Positions 6,325 through 17,257 of a stretch of DNA of 21,038 nt are shown here, piece after piece (position 1 is the first letter of the stretch; each line of letters begins with the position of its first letter). The notes under the pieces were generated by a model, which ran no database searches, was not told the DNA's origin, and saw only the letters and a list, made by a program, of their open reading frames with translations. The translations under genes were made by a program, and so were the position numbers. Origin of the DNA: Desulfobacterales bacterium (GTDB taxonomy: Bacteria; Desulfobacterota; Desulfobacteria; Desulfobacterales; Desulfobacteraceae); contig JAKSAU010001195.1 in NCBI GenBank assembly GCA_022361535.1, positions 1 through 21,038 of the forward strand. Reading direction: 5' to 3'.

Positions 6325-6909
6325 CTATAAAACAAAAATAAAATAACCTACCACGATCAGAATAATGACAAAGATTTCCAGCAGGGTGAATCTGAAAAGC
6401 ATCAGACATATTTTTCGCTGAGAAGGATTCATGGTAAGGATGATGCGGTTCATCACCATGCGCCAGAACAGATTAACCACACTATTCTTAACATAGATTC
6501 TAAGGTATTCCCGAATGGCCCTGATCCATAAAAGCAATGGGTCATCAGCAGGAATCTCTTGGGGTGCGCTTACCCGGACCCAAAGCGTGTTGTTTTTTGC
6601 ATAAAAGGTGATACGTGTAACAATCGCCTGGTCAAGCTGGAGGTGAATAAGCTGGTCATCTTTGGGTTGACAGTCGATCCTGCCGGACAAGGAAAAATTT
6701 TTTTCCGTGGCATAGTCTTTTAACCGGGCCGTGAAATTTGTTTCCTCTAAACTGAATTCCTGGATAAACCAATTTGGATGCAGTCTTAGCATCCTGTCTT
6801 CTTCAAACAGGGAGGAGGCATCAAAACCTGATGGAATCTCAAGGTTGAGATCAACATCCTGAGAAAATTCAAGGCTGTCCGTATTTACGGCAGGATCATG
6901 AGGGGACAT
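6325..6909 (-). CDS. Tail-anchored protein of unknown function
   Basis: A 194-residue protein with an acidic, soluble N-terminal part (residues 1 to about 120), an amphipathic basic region (EYLRIYVKNSVVNLFWRMVM), and a strongly hydrophobic C-terminal end, FTLLEIFVIILIVVGYFIFV, reaching the last residue. This suggests a C-terminal membrane anchor with the bulk of the protein in the cytoplasm. No signal peptide and no family are recognised. The ATG at 6909 lies inside the end of the universal stress protein gene (25-base overlap, different frame), and there is no good ribosome site, so translation is probably coupled. It is the last gene of the YeiH-type transporter cluster, which hints at a membrane-linked role with the stress protein. 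Confidence 0.75.
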   Translation of the reverse strand: MSPHDPAVNTDSLEFSQDVDLNLEIPSGFDASSLFEEDRMLRLHPNWFIQEFSLEETNFTARLKDYATEKNFSLSGRIDCQPKDDQLIHLQLDQAIVTRITFYAKNNTLWVRVSAPQEIPADDPLLLWIRAIREYLRIYVKNSVVNLFWRMVMNRIILTMNPSQRKICLMLFRFTLLEIFVIILIVVGYFIFVL

Positions 6910-7358
6910 GGCAACAGGGGGTGCAGTTCTTTATTTTTAAGCCGGTCTCTCAACCCTTTGCTTCTGCGGTTGTCGAGAAGGCCTTTTGATTTCTGGTAAG
7001 GACCGATGGCAATTACATCGCATGACATCTCTGTGGCAAAATCAGCCATGGTTTTAGCAATATTTCCGGTGCGCTGATAAAATTGAGCCTTGCCTGCTGA
7101 AGGATAGGCTGCTTTGATGCGCTGCCACTCGTCTTGTATCTCTTCTGTGACCTGGTCCTCAACATGGTCTAGAAACTTGGTATGGGATTTACTTGAGTTG
7201 AGCCAGTCATCCCCGGTCATACCCCGCCAGTCCTCATCCAAAATGGTAAGAACGCTCACCTTTAAAGATGGGTCCTTTTCAAGCTGGGAAAAGACAAACG
7301 TTTCTGCTTTTTGAGCACCTTCCGTACCATGGGTGCAAAGCAATATATGAGTGAACAT
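6885..7358 (-). CDS. Universal stress protein (UspA family)
   Basis: A 157-residue single Usp domain. It begins MFTHILLCTHGTEGAQKAET, matching the first strand and loop of the family, has the strand SLKVSVLTILDED, and ends in the typical last strand DVIAIGPYQKSKGLL...LLPCPLMILP. The G-x2-G-x9-G(S/T) nucleotide motif is not clearly present, which would place it among non-ATP-binding members. The start is set at ATG 7358 (AGGAA eight bases upstream); an in-frame ATG at 7421 would add 21 residues that overlap the upstream hairpin and do not fit the family. Proteins of this family often partner with transporters, and here it sits behind the YeiH-type gene, separated from it by the 52-aa gene and a hairpin. 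Confidence 0.88.
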   Translation of the reverse strand: MFTHILLCTHGTEGAQKAETFVFSQLEKDPSLKVSVLTILDEDWRGMTGDDWLNSSKSHTKFLDHVEDQVTEEIQDEWQRIKAAYPSAGKAQFYQRTGNIAKTMADFATEMSCDVIAIGPYQKSKGLLDNRRSKGLRDRLKNKELHPLLPCPLMILP

Positions 7359-7383
7359 TGCTTGGTTCCTGTATTTGGTAGAT

Positions 7384-7418
7384 AAAAATCCTGTGGCGGC
7401 CGGTATGGCCGCCACAGG
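7384..7418 (-). terminator. Perfect 12-pair hairpin with T-rich tail inside the transporter cluster
   Basis: CCTGTGGCGGCC (7390-7401) and GGCCGCCACAGG (7407-7418) pair around GGTAT. On the minus strand the stem is followed by ATTTTTATC (T-run 7388-7384). It lies 28 bases after the 52-aa gene and 26 bases before the stress protein start. It probably reduces transcription of the last two genes relative to the transporter. Confidence 0.85.
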
Positions 7419-7446
7419 CATGGGTTATGTGGCTATCTGGTTTTGA

Positions 7447-7605
7447 TTATACCAGCCATTTGGTAAAGAGCAAGACCAGAAAGGTGGTGATCAGGCAGAA
7501 GATCAGGGCGGTCAGGTCTTCATTGCGTTCGCTGGAAAACACAGACAATGCTCTTTCTTCATTTGCATCCACGTCATTCTCGGGAGTGGTATTGTTTTCG
7601 CTCAT
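7447..7605 (-). CDS. 52-residue single-helix membrane protein of the transporter operon
   Basis: A short gene found by reading the gap after the transporter. The ATG at 7605 is preceded by AAAGGAGG (7618-7611), whose first bases overlap the transporter stop codon, so translation is probably coupled. The protein has an acidic N-terminus (MSENNTTPENDVDANEERAL), then a polar turn SSERNED, and one transmembrane helix LTALIFCLITTFLVLLF, ending TKWLV. The lone positive charge after the helix and acidic N-terminus do not decide topology clearly. I know of no named family. Its position suggests an accessory subunit or small regulator of the YeiH-type transporter. Confidence 0.8.
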   Translation of the reverse strand: MSENNTTPENDVDANEERALSVFSSERNEDLTALIFCLITTFLVLLFTKWLV

Positions 7606-7616
7606 GGTTTCCTCCT

Positions 7617-9245
7617 TTAGTTCAGGACAACGTCTTTAACCAGCCAGAGAACAACAAAGAAGGAAAGTACCGCCTTGGTCGTTCCGGAAATTGCGCCCAT
7701 GACAATGGGCCATCCCCCGGCCTGGGTAATAGATTTTTTGGTGATCTGCATGCCAAGGCCGATAAGACCGAAAGCAAAGAACCAGATCATGAAGTCGGTC
7801 AGGGTTACAACAGTTTTTGATTTTTTGTGAACCTGTTTTACTGCATGCTTAATGGCGCTTTTCACATCTGCAGACAGGGTAATGGTTTTAGCTTTCGCTG
7901 CTGCAAGTACGCCCTCAAGCTGAGTCATGCGGGCACGACCAACTTTGTCAAACTGGGCCTTGTCGCTGCGTTCTTCATAATTACCTGCAATCTGGCGCTG
8001 TTCAATCAGGTCTTTTACCGCTGCCATCTGGTCTGCATTAAGGGCAGAGAATTCGCCGGCTGCCATGGCTTTGTTCAGCACTTCCCATTCTTCAGTGGTG
8101 ACCTGGGTACGGTCATTGTAGGATACGTCAATGTATTTTCCTTTGTAATGGCCCGGAGGAGAGAACAGACCTGTGGAAGACATACCAAAGAGAATCAGGA
8201 ACCCTAAGATAAAAATGGGGAACTTATCGATAACAACAGTTTTGAAGCTCAGTTTATGACCGGATTCTTTACCAAACCAGGTGGCAAGAACAAGAACGAT
8301 AATGGGCAGGAACAGTACACGGGTAATGTTGAAGATTTCAGCAACCTTCAAGGTCTTGATATCTACTGCGTTAAATGCCAGGGCAGCTGCTGCAACCTGT
8401 GCAGAGTTAAGGATACCGGTACCGGCCCAGGCACCAAACTGTACCGGGTTCATGCCGGCAAGTTTACCAATGGTGGGGAAGATAAACATGCAGATAATAC
8501 CAAAGGAAAGAATGGTACCGATGGTATATGCCATTTCTGTACTTTTCGCTTTTACAACAGGTGCCACAGCAACAGTTGCAGACACACCGCAAACACCCAT
8601 ACCAGCGGAAAGAACACCTGTCATGGATTTGGGCTGTTTAAACAGATTACCCAGCCAGAGCACCATAAATACAGTACCCAGAACAAAGAAACCGATCAGC
8701 CATACAGAGTAAACCCCCAGTTTGGCCAGCTCGGCAAAAGAGTACCGGGCTCCCAGCATGATAACACCCATTTTAAGAACAAAACGGGCGCATTTAACGC
8801 CAGATTCTGCAAATTTGGGGATACCGTAGGTATTGGTCAGGACCACACCTGCGAGAATACCCAATACAACATAGTTCAGGTTAAGTACCTTGTAGATTTT
8901 AAATCCCAGGACTGGCTGCAAGGATGAACTCATTATTTTTACAAGAGGTTCCAGGTACCAGCGGATGGCCATGGCCATAACCAGGATCATGATGACCCCG
9001 CCCAAAGGTTGTAAAAAGAAACGGTCAAAAAGGGAATCGCCTGGTTTCTTTGCCGAGTTGATAATGGCGCCGGCCAGTGCCAGTCCCCCTAAGATCAAGC
9101 TCATCATAACCTGAAGATCCATGGATTTATGAGTATTCAGGTACTTCATGGTGCCCAACAAGGCTCCGGTATTAACAATTAGTCCGTAGACAATAAGAGA
9201 CACACCCATAATAATCGTGGGCATGTGGTCTTTCATACGTGGCAT
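7617..9245 (-). CDS. YeiH-family putative sulfate exporter (PF03601) with soluble insertion
   Basis: A 542-residue polytopic membrane protein of the YeiH/TIGR00698 family, annotated in databases as putative sulfate exporter; the substrate is not firmly established. Family marks are GMGVCGVSATVAVAPVVKAK, LSFGIICMFIFPTIGKLAGM, and FGAWAGTGILNSAQVAAAAL, all in the membrane core. Most members are about 330-350 residues long. This one has an extra N-terminal helix region and a soluble, charged block from roughly residue 363 to 475 (starting PPGHYKGKYIDVSYNDRTQV) before the last two or three helices. The ATG at 9245 has AAAGGAGG at good spacing. It follows the 95-aa gene by 42 bases and precedes the 52-aa gene by 11. 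Control by the upstream sigma-54 promoter and the divergent two-component system is inferred. Confidence 0.9.
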   Translation of the reverse strand: MPRMKDHMPTIIMGVSLIVYGLIVNTGALLGTMKYLNTHKSMDLQVMMSLILGGLALAGAIINSAKKPGDSLFDRFFLQPLGGVIMILVMAMAIRWYLEPLVKIMSSSLQPVLGFKIYKVLNLNYVVLGILAGVVLTNTYGIPKFAESGVKCARFVLKMGVIMLGARYSFAELAKLGVYSVWLIGFFVLGTVFMVLWLGNLFKQPKSMTGVLSAGMGVCGVSATVAVAPVVKAKSTEMAYTIGTILSFGIICMFIFPTIGKLAGMNPVQFGAWAGTGILNSAQVAAAALAFNAVDIKTLKVAEIFNITRVLFLPIIVLVLATWFGKESGHKLSFKTVVIDKFPIFILGFLILFGMSSTGLFSPPGHYKGKYIDVSYNDRTQVTTEEWEVLNKAMAAGEFSALNADQMAAVKDLIEQRQIAGNYEERSDKAQFDKVGRARMTQLEGVLAAAKAKTITLSADVKSAIKHAVKQVHKKSKTVVTLTDFMIWFFAFGLIGLGMQITKKSITQAGGWPIVMGAISGTTKAVLSFFVVLWLVKDVVLN

Positions 9246-9287
9246 AATGCCTCCTTTAATAAATGGTTATTTTTACCTTTATTATTT

Positions 9288-9575
9288 TTAAGGGTTCCGG
9301 ACATGTTCCGGTACACCTTGGCTTGTTGATAGTTCGGCCTGGTCCTGCTCTATACGGGGAACAAAATAATTGCACACCATGTGCAGCAACTTATAGGCAG
9401 CCCAGAATCCCGCGATGGTAAAAAACACACATCCGGCAGTTTGAACCGCTGTAATTCCCTCCCAATTGTGAATAAAGCTCACAACAGGATTAAACACACG
9501 GGTGCAGGCTGTAAGAACAACAACGCCCACAATTCCTGTAAAAACGGATATGGGTGCAATAATGCGTCTATTCAT
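9288..9575 (-). CDS. 95-residue small membrane protein or lipoprotein, first gene of the transporter operon
   Basis: A small protein with two hydrophobic segments: residues 5-24 (IIAPISVFTGIVGVVVLTAC) and about 45-72 (containing TAGCVFFTIAGFWAAYKLL). The first ends in LTAC, which fits a lipobox, so the N-terminus could be cleaved and acylated at Cys24; equally it could be a plain two-helix hairpin protein. The polar tail has EQDQAELSTSQ. No family is recognised. The ATG at 9575 has GGAG five bases upstream. It lies directly behind the sigma-54 promoter and leads the operon with the YeiH-type transporter, suggesting an accessory subunit. Confidence 0.75.
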   Translation of the reverse strand: MNRRIIAPISVFTGIVGVVVLTACTRVFNPVVSFIHNWEGITAVQTAGCVFFTIAGFWAAYKLLHMVCNYFVPRIEQDQAELSTSQGVPEHVRNP

Positions 9576-9616
9576 TGTCTCTCCAATTCAATGGGTTGGG
9601 TTTTAAAGAGCATAGA

Positions 9617-9634
9617 TAGCAAGGGGCGTACCAA
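9617..9634 (-). promoter_or_regulatory. Sigma-54 promoter of the YeiH-type transporter operon
   Basis: On the minus strand TTGGTACGCCCCTTGCTA matches the consensus TTGGCACG-N4-TTGCW at every defined position except C to T inside the -24 element. GG and GC have exact -24/-12 spacing. The transcript would start near 9607, about 30 bases before the ATG at 9575. The only sigma-54 activator gene in the window is divergent and adjacent. Confidence 0.85.
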
Positions 9635-9765
9635 TTATTGAAATTTCTCTGCAAATTGTTTTAAGTATCTGAATTTTAATAATAAATTGCTATTCATCTG
9701 GAGCGGAAATGCTTTGTGGTTTACATAGAGGTGTATCCTTGAGTTAGCACCTTGCTCTGTAGAGT

Positions 9766-9792
9766 GCATCCTGGAGAACACAGGTTTGATGC
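9766..9792. promoter_or_regulatory. Interrupted inverted repeat between the divergent operons, possible activator site
   Basis: GCATC...GATGC (9766-9770/9788-9792) encloses CCTG...CAGG (9770-9773/9781-9784). It is about 130-160 bases upstream of the sigma-54 promoter, a normal distance for an enhancer-type site, and just before the kinase promoter. Arms are short and asymmetric, so this is tentative. Confidence 0.35.
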
Positions 9793-9797
9793 CTACC

Positions 9798-9826
9798 TTG
9801 CAATTTTATTGGGGATTCTCTATTTT
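9798..9826 (+). promoter_or_regulatory. Sigma-70-type promoter of the sensor kinase gene
   Basis: TTGCAA (9798-9803), a 17-base spacer, and TATTTT (9821-9826) give a fair match to the vegetative consensus. Transcription would begin around 9833, with the ribosome site AAAGGAG just before ATG 9850. Confidence 0.5.
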
Positions 9827-9849
9827 AAAGCCATGCAAAGGAGAGTTTA

Positions 9850-12279
9850 ATGCGGTCAAAAACACTTAATCTCAGGCTGAAATTTATTTCCGGGTTGGTA
9901 CTGTTCGCCATTACATTAGGGATTTGTATCAGCGTTATCATGTATTTTCACTACAATTCCATAATGGAGTCGGAAATCAGCCAGCGCTCCAGAATGCTTT
10001 TGGCCCAGTCCGATGCCGTTCAAGACTACGTGAAAACCGTGTTAAGACCGGAGATGTTTGATACCCTGCCTGAAGGACGATTTGTCCTGAAGGCCATGTC
10101 TTCTTCCTATATTTCACGCCAGGTTATGGCCCGTCTTAATGTCAAGGATGCCTCAGAGTATCATTATCGTCGGGTATCGAGAAATCCCAGGAATCCAGCC
10201 TCAAGGCCGGATGGTATTGAAGCCGACCTGATCAAAATGTTCAGACAAAATAAAAACCAGGTGTTCTGGGAGGACACCACTATTGTCCAGGATCGTGAGT
10301 ATCATCTTGTGGCACGTCCGGTAACCTTTAAAGATTCCTGCATGCAGTGTCATGGGGTGCCTGAAGATGCCCCAAAAGAGCTGTTGGACATTTACGGCAG
10401 TAAAAACGGGTTTCACTATGAGGTGGGTGAGGTCGGCGGGGTTGTGGTAGCAGGATTCCCCGTTGACATGATCAAGTCCCCGGCCAAGGAATTGACCTAC
10501 CAGTATCTAAGCCTCTACTTTTTAGGAATTCTGGGATTTGCCGCATTGATCAGCCTGTTTTTTGACAGGCTGGTTATGAAAAATCTCCAGAAACTATCTG
10601 ATGTATTTAAAACCCGGTTTTCAGGGGAGCAGGAACTTCCCATCATTGAGCGGTTGGGACAAAAAGACGAAATTGAAGGACTTATGGAAGGGGTTGATGA
10701 ACTTGCCATATGCCTTTCCGATGCCAGGAACGAACTTCAGGATCATGCTCAGAACCTTGAGCGGCGCGTGGAAGACCGGACTGCTGCCCTGGACCTTAAA
10801 GCCAAAAAGCACTTGGGTGATGTGAAGCTTTTTGTAAATCTCTTGTCAGACTTTACAGGTTCACAGGAGACACGGGAGTTGATTTCAAGCCTGTTAAAAA
10901 GTGTTGGGCAACGTTACGGAGCCAGCCAGGCCGTCTACCACTGCACTGTGGTTTCCCAGAATTATTATGCGTGGAAGCAACAGGAAAAAGAGACTATAGA
11001 CCTTTCCGATGATGCCAAAGAATTGCTTTGGAAAGATGAAATTCTCCTTAAGGGCAGGCACTTGTTTATTCCGGTTAAATCTCCGGAAAGCCATTGGGGC
11101 ATTCTTAATTTGACATGGCAGGCAGACCCTGACCCCTCGGATCTGGATCCGAATATTCTCCTGGCACTGGGACAGCAGCTTGCCATTCTTATCGAAAACA
11201 TACATGCATTTTCAAATATCCGGTTCCAGCATGATATGCTCCAGTCGGTATTTAACGGCATTTCAGATCCTCTGCTCCTTATTGACCAGGACTGCCACAT
11301 CATCATTGCAAATGAAGGAAGCAGGATTCTTCTTGACCGGGAAAGAAAAGCAGACCGCGAGCAGATGTTAAGGCAGATTCTCTGTCCCCGGGAGTCCGAA
11401 TGCACTGATAATCTTGCTCAAGTGGTTAATACAGGCCAGCCGGTAAAAGATGAAGTCAAATTGTCGGATAACCGGTATTTTGACCTTGATCTTTATCCAT
11501 TGGACCGGCTTGATCAGGCCGGTATGAGAATCGTCCTCTATGCCAGGGAGATCACCCAGGAAAAGGAAATGCTGGACCGTATGCACCAGGCTGAGCGACT
11601 ATCTGCCATCGGTAAGATGGCAGCAGGTATTGCCCATGAAATTAACAACCCCCTTGGTGTGATCCAGGTGTATGCCGATCTGGTTAAGGACGGTGTGACA
11701 GACCCTGAAACCGGTCAGGATGTGGATGTGATTCTAAAACATACCCGGTCAGCCAAAAAAGTGGTCCGGGACCTGCTGAACCTGGCCCGGCCAAAGAAGA
11801 ATTTGTCAGGTGCCTGTGACATTAATGCTGTCGTAAAATCAGAGATGGAGGTTTTCAAGGCCCAGGCCAAATCCCGTCAGATCAATGTGGCTACCAACCT
11901 GGCTAAAGAGTTGCCACCAATTCAATGTGATTCTGCCATAGTAGAGCAGATTCTGACCAATCTCTGGCTGAATGCCGTGGATGCCCTTCATGAAGAGGGT
12001 GACCAGATTACCCTGTATACACTTCAAAATAAACCGGATGAGATTTGCCTGAGTATTGAAGATAACGGCCCCGGGATTTCAGACGATATCCTGCATCAGA
12101 TTTTTGACCCGTTTTTTACAACTAAAGCGGTTGGCAAAGGAACAGGTCTGGGCCTGTCTGTGGTATATGGTTTTGTCAACGAGCTTGGCGGACGAATTGA
12201 AGTTGAAAACAAGCCCATGACACGGTTTAATATTTATTTCCCGGCAGCAAGCAATGATAGCGGGGAAAATCTGCTGTAA
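9850..12279 (+). CDS. Membrane sensor histidine kinase with Tll0287-like (DUF3365) heme-type sensor domain
   Basis: An 809-residue kinase. In order: TM helix at about 12-33; periplasmic domain (about 35-215) with the c-type heme motif C164-M-Q-C167-H168 followed by [15 protein letters not shown] and [14 protein letters not shown], the signature of Tll0287-like domains; second TM helix at 218-237; HAMP-like and coiled-coil linker (240-315); GAF-like domain (about 325-450); PAS domain (about 458-570); phosphoacceptor His596 in [12 protein letters not shown]; and an ATPase domain with N708 ([10 protein letters not shown]), D738-x-G-x-G (DNGPG), DPFFTTK, and GKGTGLGLS (762-770). Related domains bind heme and may sense redox state or small ligands such as NO. 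The response regulator starts 21 bases downstream. The operon diverges from the sigma-54-controlled transporter operon, which it likely controls. The start is ATG 9850 with AAAGGAG. Confidence 0.93.
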   Translation: MRSKTLNLRLKFISGLVLFAITLGICISVIMYFHYNSIMESEISQRSRMLLAQSDAVQDYVKTVLRPEMFDTLPEGRFVLKAMSSSYISRQVMARLNVKDASEYHYRRVSRNPRNPASRPDGIEADLIKMFRQNKNQVFWEDTTIVQDREYHLVARPVTFKDSCMQCHGVPEDAPKELLDIYGSKNGFHYEVGEVGGVVVAGFPVDMIKSPAKELTYQYLSLYFLGILGFAALISLFFDRLVMKNLQKLSDVFKTRFSGEQELPIIERLGQKDEIEGLMEGVDELAICLSDARNELQDHAQNLERRVEDRTAALDLKAKKHLGDVKLFVNLLSDFTGSQETRELISSLLKSVGQRYGASQAVYHCTVVSQNYYAWKQQEKETIDLSDDAKELLWKDEILLKGRHLFIPVKSPESHWGILNLTWQADPDPSDLDPNILLALGQQLAILIENIHAFSNIRFQHDMLQSVFNGISDPLLLIDQDCHIIIANEGSRILLDRERKADREQMLRQILCPRESECTDNLAQVVNTGQPVKDEVKLSDNRYFDLDLYPLDRLDQAGMRIVLYAREITQEKEMLDRMHQAERLSAIGKMAAGIAHEINNPLGVIQVYADLVKDGVTDPETGQDVDVILKHTRSAKKVVRDLLNLARPKKNLSGACDINAVVKSEMEVFKAQAKSRQINVATNLAKELPPIQCDSAIVEQILTNLWLNAVDALHEEGDQITLYTLQNKPDEICLSIEDNGPGISDDILHQIFDPFFTTKAVGKGTGLGLSVVYGFVNELGGRIEVENKPMTRFNIYFPAASNDSGENLL

Positions 12280-12299
12280 CCTTTAAAGGACAACTAACC

Positions 12300-13703
12300 A
12301 TGACTGAGTTTTCCATCCTGGTGGTAGATGATGATACTGATTTTTTAAAAGGGATCATCCGTCAGCTGAAAAAAGCCTTTCAAGCCAGTGAAATTATTGG
12401 TGCAGCAAGCGGGGAAGAGGCCCTTTCTGCAATGACAGGTAAAGAAGTTGGGGTGCTGTTATCCGACCTTCGTATGCCAGGTATGTCCGGTCATGACCTG
12501 TTAAAAAAAGCCCTTGATGTGAATCCAAGGATTTGCAGCATCATGATTACCGGCTATGCCACAGTAGAGGCTGCGGTAGAGTCCCTAAAGGCAGGAGCCT
12601 GGGATTTTATTACCAAACCTGTTGAAAAAGACGCCTTGCTTCACACCGTTGAAAAAGCCATTCAGCATTACACCCTGGCCAGGGAAAACAAACGGCTTAA
12701 GGACATGGTGGCATCCATGTCTTCCGGACAAAGCCGCCAATGGCAGAGCCTTGTCATGAAACAGTTGCAGGAGCGGATTGCAGCTGTTGCCGTGACCGAT
12801 TATACGGTTTTGGTGACAGGGGAGTCCGGAGCTGGTAAAGAATTTGTGGCAAGGGAAATCCACAAGCTTTCCAATAGGAAAGGGGAATCCTGCCATGCTC
12901 TGAATTGTCCTGCTATTCCCGACCAACTGCTTGAAAGCGAATTGTTCGGACATGTTAAAGGTGCGTTTACAGGGGCTGAACGGAACCGTGATGGTTTCTT
13001 TCTGGCTGCAGACAAAGGCACCTTGATCTTGGATGAAATCGGGGATATTTCCCTGCCAATCCAAGCCAAATTATTAAAATTCTTACAGGACAAAGAAGTT
13101 AAACCGGTTGGCTCGTCCATATCAAAATCAACTGATGTCAGGATTATTGCCCTGACCAATCAGAACCTTGAAGAGAAAATCGGTGACGGCAGTTTTCGCC
13201 AGGATCTTTATTACCGGCTCAATGTCCTTTCGGTAACAGTTCCGCCTCTCAGGGATCGAAACGACGATATCCCTCTTCTGGTGCGCACGTTTCTTGACCA
13301 GACCTGTAAGGAGATGAACTTAGCTCCAATGGAGGTCCATCCTGCAGCCATGGCTTATCTTGCCAGACAGTCATGGCCGGGTAACGTCAGGGAACTGTTA
13401 AACTACGTTCGCAGGCTGGCTGTTTTTTCAAATGGGAAAACCATTGATGTGGGATTGATTCGTATGGTGGACGGTGAATTGGTCTCGCCTCAAGGTGGCA
13501 GCGATCCCTATCAAACAATACCTTACAAAGATGCCAAAAAAGACGCTTTAGACATTTTTTCCAGGGATTATCTGACCCGGATGCTCACCCAGACCCGGGG
13601 CAATATTTCTGAAGCCTCCCGACTCAGTGGTTTGGAGAGGGCTTCCATCCAGAAAATTATAAAACGCCTTGATATGGATGTGGACAGGTTTAGAAGTATT
13701 TAA
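12300..13703 (+). CDS. NtrC-type sigma-54-dependent response regulator
   Basis: A 467-residue regulator with the full three-part layout. The receiver domain (1 to about 120) has acidic residues D10-D12 and phosphoacceptor Asp56 in LLSDLRMPGMSG, then TGYATVE and the conserved Lys in ITKPVEK. The AAA+ domain (about 150-385) has Walker A GESGAGKE (174-181), the sigma-54-contacting loop GAFTGA (221-226), Walker B LILDEIGD (D245, E246), and the arginine region FRQDLYYRLNVL. WPGNVREL precedes a Fis-type helix-turn-helix at the C-terminus (GNISEASRLSGLERASIQKI). It should be phosphorylated by the kinase encoded immediately upstream and act on sigma-54 promoters. The promoter at 9617-9634 is the obvious nearby target. 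Confidence 0.96.
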   Translation: MTEFSILVVDDDTDFLKGIIRQLKKAFQASEIIGAASGEEALSAMTGKEVGVLLSDLRMPGMSGHDLLKKALDVNPRICSIMITGYATVEAAVESLKAGAWDFITKPVEKDALLHTVEKAIQHYTLARENKRLKDMVASMSSGQSRQWQSLVMKQLQERIAAVAVTDYTVLVTGESGAGKEFVAREIHKLSNRKGESCHALNCPAIPDQLLESELFGHVKGAFTGAERNRDGFFLAADKGTLILDEIGDISLPIQAKLLKFLQDKEVKPVGSSISKSTDVRIIALTNQNLEEKIGDGSFRQDLYYRLNVLSVTVPPLRDRNDDIPLLVRTFLDQTCKEMNLAPMEVHPAAMAYLARQSWPGNVRELLNYVRRLAVFSNGKTIDVGLIRMVDGELVSPQGGSDPYQTIPYKDAKKDALDIFSRDYLTRMLTQTRGNISEASRLSGLERASIQKIIKRLDMDVDRFRSI

Positions 13704-13729
13704 CTGTAAAAATATAGACCTGGTTTAGC

Positions 13730-13766
13730 TGGAGATGTATGATAATCTCCATTATTCTTTATTTTT
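13730..13766 (+). terminator. Terminator of the two-component operon
   Basis: TGGAGAT (13730-13736) pairs with ATCTCCA (13745-13751), and a T-rich stretch (TTATTCTTTATTTTT) follows. It starts 27 bases after the regulator stop codon. Confidence 0.7.
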
Positions 13767-13909
13767 GGTCCATGAGCTCAGAATATAACCAACTGGCATA
13801 TATTAGGCGCGGGTGTCACAAGAGAAGTGACTGCTTATACCATTGTGGTAATCTTTTTGAGTTTTCAGAAACGGTCTGTCAGGTTTCTATAATTTAAATT
13901 TGGCACTCA

Positions 13910-13961
13910 GGCTCGTTTTTTTTGGAAAAAATACGGCAGCCATTTCCAGGATAAACGAGCC
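13910..13961. repeat. Two-tier hairpin between the convergent regulator and efflux genes
   Basis: GGCTCGTTT (13910-13918) pairs with AAACGAGCC (13953-13961), and inside it TGGAAA (13923-13928) pairs with TTTCCA (13943-13948). It lies 30 bases past the stop of the efflux gene on the minus strand. No T-run follows the outer stem on either strand. The remaining sequence from 13767 to 13990 holds no gene, only two small hairpins (GTCAC/GTGAC, TACC/GGTA). Confidence 0.6.
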
Positions 13962-13990
13962 GGTATCTGCAGACGCGCTTGATCTTGCTT

Positions 13991-17253
<3,263 letters not shown>

Positions 17254-17257
<4 letters not shown>

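Noticed and set aside
7358..7421. Longer universal stress protein starting at 7421
   Set aside because: The added 21 residues are encoded within the terminator hairpin and do not belong to the family; ATG 7358 has a ribosome site.
8256..8927. A 223-codon open frame antisense to the YeiH-type gene
   Set aside because: It is a mirror of the transporter's codon pattern, with no ribosome site and Asn/Gly/His-rich nonsense composition.
13900..13916. TTGGCACTCAGGCTCG as a second sigma-54 promoter
   Set aside because: The -24 half is good, but the -12 half reads CTCG instead of TTGC, and no plus-strand gene follows.
13910..13961. Integron attC site
   Set aside because: The hairpin lacks the conserved outer GTTRRRY/RYYYAAC core sites, and no integrase or cassette is nearby.
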